From Vulcanimicrobiota bacterium (GTDB taxonomy: Bacteria > Vulcanimicrobiota > JAJTBE01), in contig JAIORV010000157.1 of assembly GCA_021107945.1 (NCBI GenBank), positions 78,774 to 142,773 on the forward strand: 64,000 nt of DNA. The letters are read 5' to 3'. A program made the translations under genes and the position numbers. Positions 60,039 to 64,000 of this stretch are shown here, piece after piece. The notes under the pieces were generated by a model. The model did not search any database. It was given only the letters and a program-made list of their open reading frames with translations, and was not told where the DNA came from. Numbering within the stretch: position 1 is the first letter of the stretch; every line of letters starts with the position of its first letter.

Positions 60039-60800
60039 TCAAAGAGTTTCGATTCCTCCGCTGGGAGGTTCTATAGGGGTTGACTTTAACTCCGGCTCTT
60101 TTTTCGGCGCGGGAGTTTTCTCCAGGGGCTTCGATTCGCTGTCGGGAGTTTTTTCCTCTACAGGCGTCTCTTCCGGTGATATTGATTTATCCCCTCCATT
60201 TGAATCCCCGGCAGGGGACTCCTTTTCTTCTTCTCCATTTTCTGTCGGAGTAGTCGGGCTACCGGTGGCGTCGGGAATAACTTCAATCGGGGGCGCGGAG
60301 CTTTTTGAATCGGGAATTATATCAGACTCGCCCGGTTGAAGATCTTCGGGATATTCAAAAGGTTCCTCAATTGGCGATTCGATGGGTGATTCGCTGGGGG
60401 GCGTGCCTTTCACCGTTATTCTGACTTTCACTTTTGCACCTGAGTAATAAAGGGGCTCATCGATAAAGACCTTCAAACATTTCTCACCACAGAAATAAAA
60501 CATTTTCCCGGCATAACTATAATGATACGGAGCATCCGCCGGATCAACAGCTTTACCGCAAACAGGATCAGTAACGGTAATGCCGGAATCGAGATCCTTC
60601 CCGGATTCTCCGGATCTTCCATCGCTATGAGATGGGGAGGAGGTTTGTTTTCCTGTTTTTTTGTTTCCGGTATTCTTCTCGGAATGATGAAGGGCAAGGA
60701 ATATACAAAAAATCATAAGAACAAGTAAAACCGCAAATGATATTACTACCTTAGGCAGAGGTGAACCCGGAGATTTTTCTTTTTTCTTTTCTTCGCTCAA
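60039..60800 (-). CDS. Membrane-anchored YHS-domain protein with proline-rich tail
   Basis: 253 aa. A short cytoplasmic part is followed by a membrane segment (about 19-40). A YHS domain (about 74-120) carries TDPVCGKAVDPADAPYHYSY and FYFCGEKCLKVF, including both conserved Cys pairs, known to bind heme or metal such as copper. The C-terminal 130 residues are rich in Pro/Ser/Glu and probably disordered, on the outside if the N-terminus is inside. The role could be metal sensing. It is possibly co-transcribed with the small hypothetical gene downstream. Confidence 0.87.
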   Translation of the reverse strand: MSEEKKKEKSPGSPLPKVVISFAVLLVLMIFCIFLALHHSEKNTGNKKTGKQTSSPSHSDGRSGESGKDLDSGITVTDPVCGKAVDPADAPYHYSYAGKMFYFCGEKCLKVFIDEPLYYSGAKVKVRITVKGTPPSESPIESPIEEPFEYPEDLQPGESDIIPDSKSSAPPIEVIPDATGSPTTPTENGEEEKESPAGDSNGGDKSISPEETPVEEKTPDSESKPLEKTPAPKKEPELKSTPIEPPSGGIETL

Positions 60801-60899
60801 AATGTTGACTCCATAAACTTAATAATTTCGATCTATACCCACATGCTAATTTATTATGTTTTGAAGGATGTTTTCCTTTAACTCGAAAAAGATGAAAAT

Positions 60900-62555
60900 A
60901 TGTTTACCATAAGAAAATACAAAGATGAATTTTCATATTACAAATCAAGTCTTATGTCGAAATTGCCTGTTCTCGTCATAATTATTATACTGCTTTTTTT
61001 GTGCAATTGCCATTCCAATTCCGGCAAGGATCTTGTTGATAACACTTTCCGATACGCTATGAAAAGCGATCCCCGGCATCTCAATCCCATACTTGCGTCG
61101 GAAATGGCGTCTATCACCGTCAATAGCTTTATTTTTAACCCCCTTGTAAGATACAACGAGAACCTGGAAATTATTCCAGACCTGGCGGAATCCCGGGAGA
61201 TAAAAGACGGTGGAAGAAGAATTATCTTTCACTTAAAAAAAGGTGTTATGTGGCACGACGGCACGGAGTTTACGGCGGATGACGTTGTTTATACTTTCAA
61301 AAAAATCCTGGATCCAAAAACGAATACATTCAACGCCGGGCTTTTCAAGATGAACAAAAATATTCTCTGGTTCAAATGGGAAGAGAATATTAAATTTAAG
61401 GCGATTGATAAATATACGGTTGAAGCTCGATTACCGTTGCCGTTCGCACCGTTTCTGAACAATCTCACACTTACTCCAATAGCGCCGAAGCATCTTCTTG
61501 AAGGGGAAGACATTAATCTTACCGAGTTCAACAGAAACCCGGTTGGCACGGGACCCTTCAAGTTTAAGGAGTGGAAAACATCAGACAGGATTACCCTCGA
61601 TGCAAACCCCGACTATTTTAACGGAAAGCCAAAACTGGACAGGATCGAGATAAGAATCGTGCCTTCTGCGGAAGGGGCAAGAATTGCACTTATATCGGGA
61701 CAGGTGGACATGGCGGGATTAAGCGCGGAGGATCTTTTCGTGATGAGCTACCTGAAAGAATTCCCCCCTGATCTGAGGATCGAGAAATGGAAGAATTTCA
61801 CATATTTTTATTTCTCATTTGACCTGACCAATCCGTTATTTGCGGATAAAAATGTCAGGTATGCCATAAGTTATGCCGTTGATAAAAAAAACATGGCTAA
61901 ATCGGTACTGCATGGAACGGGATGTCCGATTTATGGACCAATCCCGGCGGCATCCTGGGCATATACGGATGATGTTGAAAAATTTGAGTATAACCCGGAA
62001 AAAGCGAAAAAGTTACTTGATGATGCAGGTTGGAAAATCGGCAAGGACGGCATAAGGGAAAAGAACGGGAAAAGACTTTCGTTCAAGGTGATATATAAAA
62101 ACGGGAGCAGGGCGTCCGAGTCGGCATGCATTCAGCTTCAGAATTACCTGGCGGCGGTGGGGATTGAGCTGAAACTCCAGTCGCTTGATTTCGGGGCGTT
62201 GATAAATTCTTTGTACCCCGGACAATATGAGTCGGTTGTTTTTGACTGGGTGGAGCCTTTCGATCCGGATATTTTCGTGGAATGGCATTCCTCCCAATGT
62301 GGCGATGTGGGGATGAACTTTATGTCATACAAGAACCGGGAGGTTGATATCCTTCTTGAAAAGGCAAGAACAACTCTGGGCAGGGAGGAGAGGAAGAAGC
62401 TCTATTATGAGATACAGCGGAAAATCGCGGCGGACGCTCCATACTTATGGCTGTGGAATCAGGAATCCGCAGTGGGTGTGAATAAAAAGGTGAAAGGTCT
62501 GTCGAAACCCTCGCCTGCGGGTCTCCTGTTATACCCGGAGAAAGTTTATAAATAG
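60900..62555 (+). CDS. Oligopeptide-type ABC transporter substrate-binding lipoprotein
   Basis: 551 aa from ATG 60900; the later ATG at 60954 gives a more typical signal peptide (short n-region, core VLVIIIILLFL, lipobox LCNC) and may be the true start. SBP_bac_5 family: RYAMKSDPRHLNPILASEMA, VMWHDGTEFTADDVVYTFKK, NPVGTGPFKFKEW, ALISGQVDMAGL, GPIPAASWAY and the C-terminal KKLYYEIQRKIAADAPYLWL. It binds peptides (or a nickel-like ligand) in the periplasm for an Opp/Dpp permease. No permease genes follow, so it is an orphan or the partner is elsewhere. It is followed by a GCAGAG-type repeat (62563-62600). Confidence 0.93.
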   Translation: MFTIRKYKDEFSYYKSSLMSKLPVLVIIIILLFLCNCHSNSGKDLVDNTFRYAMKSDPRHLNPILASEMASITVNSFIFNPLVRYNENLEIIPDLAESREIKDGGRRIIFHLKKGVMWHDGTEFTADDVVYTFKKILDPKTNTFNAGLFKMNKNILWFKWEENIKFKAIDKYTVEARLPLPFAPFLNNLTLTPIAPKHLLEGEDINLTEFNRNPVGTGPFKFKEWKTSDRITLDANPDYFNGKPKLDRIEIRIVPSAEGARIALISGQVDMAGLSAEDLFVMSYLKEFPPDLRIEKWKNFTYFYFSFDLTNPLFADKNVRYAISYAVDKKNMAKSVLHGTGCPIYGPIPAASWAYTDDVEKFEYNPEKAKKLLDDAGWKIGKDGIREKNGKRLSFKVIYKNGSRASESACIQLQNYLAAVGIELKLQSLDFGALINSLYPGQYESVVFDWVEPFDPDIFVEWHSSQCGDVGMNFMSYKNREVDILLEKARTTLGREERKKLYYEIQRKIAADAPYLWLWNQESAVGVNKKVKGLSKPSPAGLLLYPEKVYK

Positions 62556-62628
62556 GGCTAACTATTCACCGCGGAGATCGTGGAGGGCGCAGAGATGAAA
62601 CAGGAGAAAGGATAAGGATATATTAGCG

Positions 62629-63729
62629 ATGAGCAGATGGATAAAAAAGAACTATAAAAAAATATTGCTCTCACTTGTTGTTCTTTTTTTTATCACAGGA
62701 ATCATATTATATTCCATTCCGATAACAAGGTATATTATCAGGCAGGGATATTGCCAGGCAAAAATAATCCTCAGTCGTCGCTCAATGGATGATATGTTAA
62801 AGGATCCCGGGTTAGATAAAAAGACAAAGGATAAAATACTCCTGGTGGGTGAAATAAAGAAATTCGGTATATCACTTGGACTGAACACCACCGACAGTTA
62901 CAAGACCGTTTATGATACAGGGGGAAAGCCTGTGGTCTGGGCGGTCTCTGCAAGTCCGAAGGATAAGCTGATGCCTGTGAAGTGGAAATTTCCTGTTGTG
63001 GGTGAAGTTCCATACCTGGGTTATTTCAAGAAGAAGGACGCCCTCAGGATGCGTGACAAGTTGAAATCAAAAGGTTACGACACCCTTACCCGCCCGGTTC
63101 AGGCATACAGCACAATAGGAATTCTTCCGGATCCTCTTTTTTCGTCTCTGCTCTTTGGAGGCGAGGAGGGACTTGCAAACACTATCCTTCACGAAATGAC
63201 TCACGAGACCGTTTTTGTAAAAAATGACATACCCTTCAACGAGAGTATGGCCAATTTCGTTGGGAATGTGGGGGGAGTTGAGTTTTTAAAGAAAAAGTAC
63301 GGACAAAACTCGAAACAGGTTAGAAATTCCCTGAATATCAAGCATGATGATGAGGTTTTTTCTGGATTTATGGCGGATTTATATGACGAGCTTGACAAAT
63401 TTTATAAAAGTGACATTACAAAAGAAGACAAGATCGGGGACAGGGAAAAAATATTTGAAAAATATAAAGACAAATTCAGGAAAGATTTAAAACCCCGACT
63501 TCTGACCCGCTGTTTTAACTATTTCCCCCGGTTGAAGCTGAATAACGCGTATGTTCTCTACAACCGCAGATACCACAAGGATTATAATATATTTTACGAG
63601 TTATACGAGTTGCAGGGGAGAGATTTAAAAAAGACAATATCTTTTCTCAAATCCATAAAAAAAGAAAAAGATATAAAAGCGCATATTCAGAAAGAAGTGG
63701 CCGAGTTGGAGACGAGAAGGGAGAAGTGA
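62629..63729 (+). CDS. COG4324-type predicted aminopeptidase
   Basis: 366 aa. A membrane anchor near the N-terminus (about 10-33) is followed by an extracytoplasmic zinc-peptidase body. The gluzincin-like motif is HEMTHE (about residue 188-193) with NESMANFVG about 20 residues later supplying the third ligand. The family is PF10023 (predicted aminopeptidase), and RYHKDYNIFYELYE and the preceding YPRLKLNNAYVLYNRRY-like region complete it. It is likely exported and membrane-bound in the periplasm. The ribosome site is weak and at long spacing. The gene ends at the start of the right-edge repeat region. Confidence 0.9.
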   Translation: MSRWIKKNYKKILLSLVVLFFITGIILYSIPITRYIIRQGYCQAKIILSRRSMDDMLKDPGLDKKTKDKILLVGEIKKFGISLGLNTTDSYKTVYDTGGKPVVWAVSASPKDKLMPVKWKFPVVGEVPYLGYFKKKDALRMRDKLKSKGYDTLTRPVQAYSTIGILPDPLFSSLLFGGEEGLANTILHEMTHETVFVKNDIPFNESMANFVGNVGGVEFLKKKYGQNSKQVRNSLNIKHDDEVFSGFMADLYDELDKFYKSDITKEDKIGDREKIFEKYKDKFRKDLKPRLLTRCFNYFPRLKLNNAYVLYNRRYHKDYNIFYELYELQGRDLKKTISFLKSIKKEKDIKAHIQKEVAELETRREK

Positions 63730-63785
63730 GAAAGGGGAAGTTGGAAATGGGGAAGGACCTTAGTAATATGAGAAGTGAGTCCTGT

Positions 63786-64000
63786 TATACTGAGCGGATC
63801 AAGAATGAAATACTTGATTCCGACGATTTTTTCAAGACGGAGCTCAATTTGTGTTCGCGTTTTTACACAGCGAAGAATCTCAACACAATGGTCTGGAGGG
63901 AGCAAGTCTTAATTAGAAGGAGGATTATTTTGAAGTAGAACTCGTGGAAGAGATCCTTCGCTGTGGAATACATCGGAGATATGTAAAATCCATTCTTGCC
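63786..64000. repeat. Right-edge copy of the CGAAGAATCT-type repeat
   Basis: Runs to the window edge. Segments shared with the 46471-46759 element: TACTGAGCGGATCAAG, TTTTCAAGACGGA, AGCGAAGAATCT and GAGATCCTTCGCTGTGGAA, then GTAAAATCCATTCTTGCC. It is about 70 percent identical by eye and lacks the AGGACTTACGCA end within the window. A short open frame (63726-63938) inside it is not a gene. Confidence 0.7.

Noticed and set aside
63726-63938. 70-aa open frame at the right edge
   Set aside because: It lies within a dispersed non-coding repeat also found at 46471-46759 and has no ribosome site or homology.

Overview
The window reads as a chromosomal segment of an uncultured, diderm (Gram-negative-type) bacterium of moderate GC. 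The diderm call rests on several lipoprotein signal peptides, type II secretion (T2SS) components, a MscS channel and a periplasmic transglutaminase-like protein. Zinc-ribbon regulatory proteins, a zinc-ribbon Ser/Thr kinase with PEGA domains, DUF4127, DUF3060 and zf-TFIIB proteins, and abundant small palindromic repeats recall deep-branching candidate phyla such as Eremiobacterota/Xenobia or Riflebacteria. I cannot fix the phylum from the sequence alone. No rRNA, tRNA or CRISPR array was seen.

Layout. 0-5 kb: three minus-strand two-component genes (receiver-kinase hybrid, CheY-like receiver, membrane PAS kinase) separated by a palindrome-rich element. 5-8.2 kb: a DUF6941-like protein, a glycine-zipper-like protein and a pentapeptide-repeat lipoprotein. 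8.2-10.9 kb: a toxin-antitoxin (TA) island with intact higBA-like and hicAB modules and two decayed TA remnants. 10.9-15.9 kb: a minus-strand series of zf-TFIIB protein, DUF4127, YkgJ-type Cys cluster, zinc-ribbon membrane protein and methyltransferase. 16-20.9 kb: a 1147-aa Ser/Thr kinase, then a Hint/DUF559-nuclease gene bracketed by direct repeats. 20.9-24.4 kb: asd, a MscS-cyclic-nucleotide channel and a SlyD-like FKBP. 24.5-32.5 kb: rpoB-rpoC with a clear promoter, a leader attenuator candidate and extra zinc-ribbon insertions. 32.9-35 kb: zinc-ribbon/FHA and VWA proteins. 35.3-39.2 kb: speH, a B12-type radical SAM enzyme and a two-gene ABC exporter. 39.5-45.7 kb: three large secreted proteins. 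46-54 kb: four tandem paralogous secreted proteins with unrelated proline-rich linkers, a PilX-like prepilin protein, and gspG and gspC. 54-64 kb: a calcium P-type ATPase, a RelE-type TA pair, birA, a YHS-domain protein, an oligopeptide-binding lipoprotein and a COG4324-type aminopeptidase.

Three themes recur. First, phospho-signalling: histidine kinases, a Ser/Thr kinase, and an FHA reader next to a VWA protein. Second, the cell envelope and export: many signal peptides, T2SS pseudopilin parts, and repeat or solenoid surface proteins. Third, a dense, layered population of miniature repeats: MITE-like elements, tiny two-base-loop hairpins, and GCAGAG/CACGAAG-type repeats. These repeats fill most intergenic gaps and in places have captured gene ends. 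The strongest candidates for something undescribed are the four-paralog cluster beside the T2SS genes and the Hint domain split by a DUF559 nuclease.
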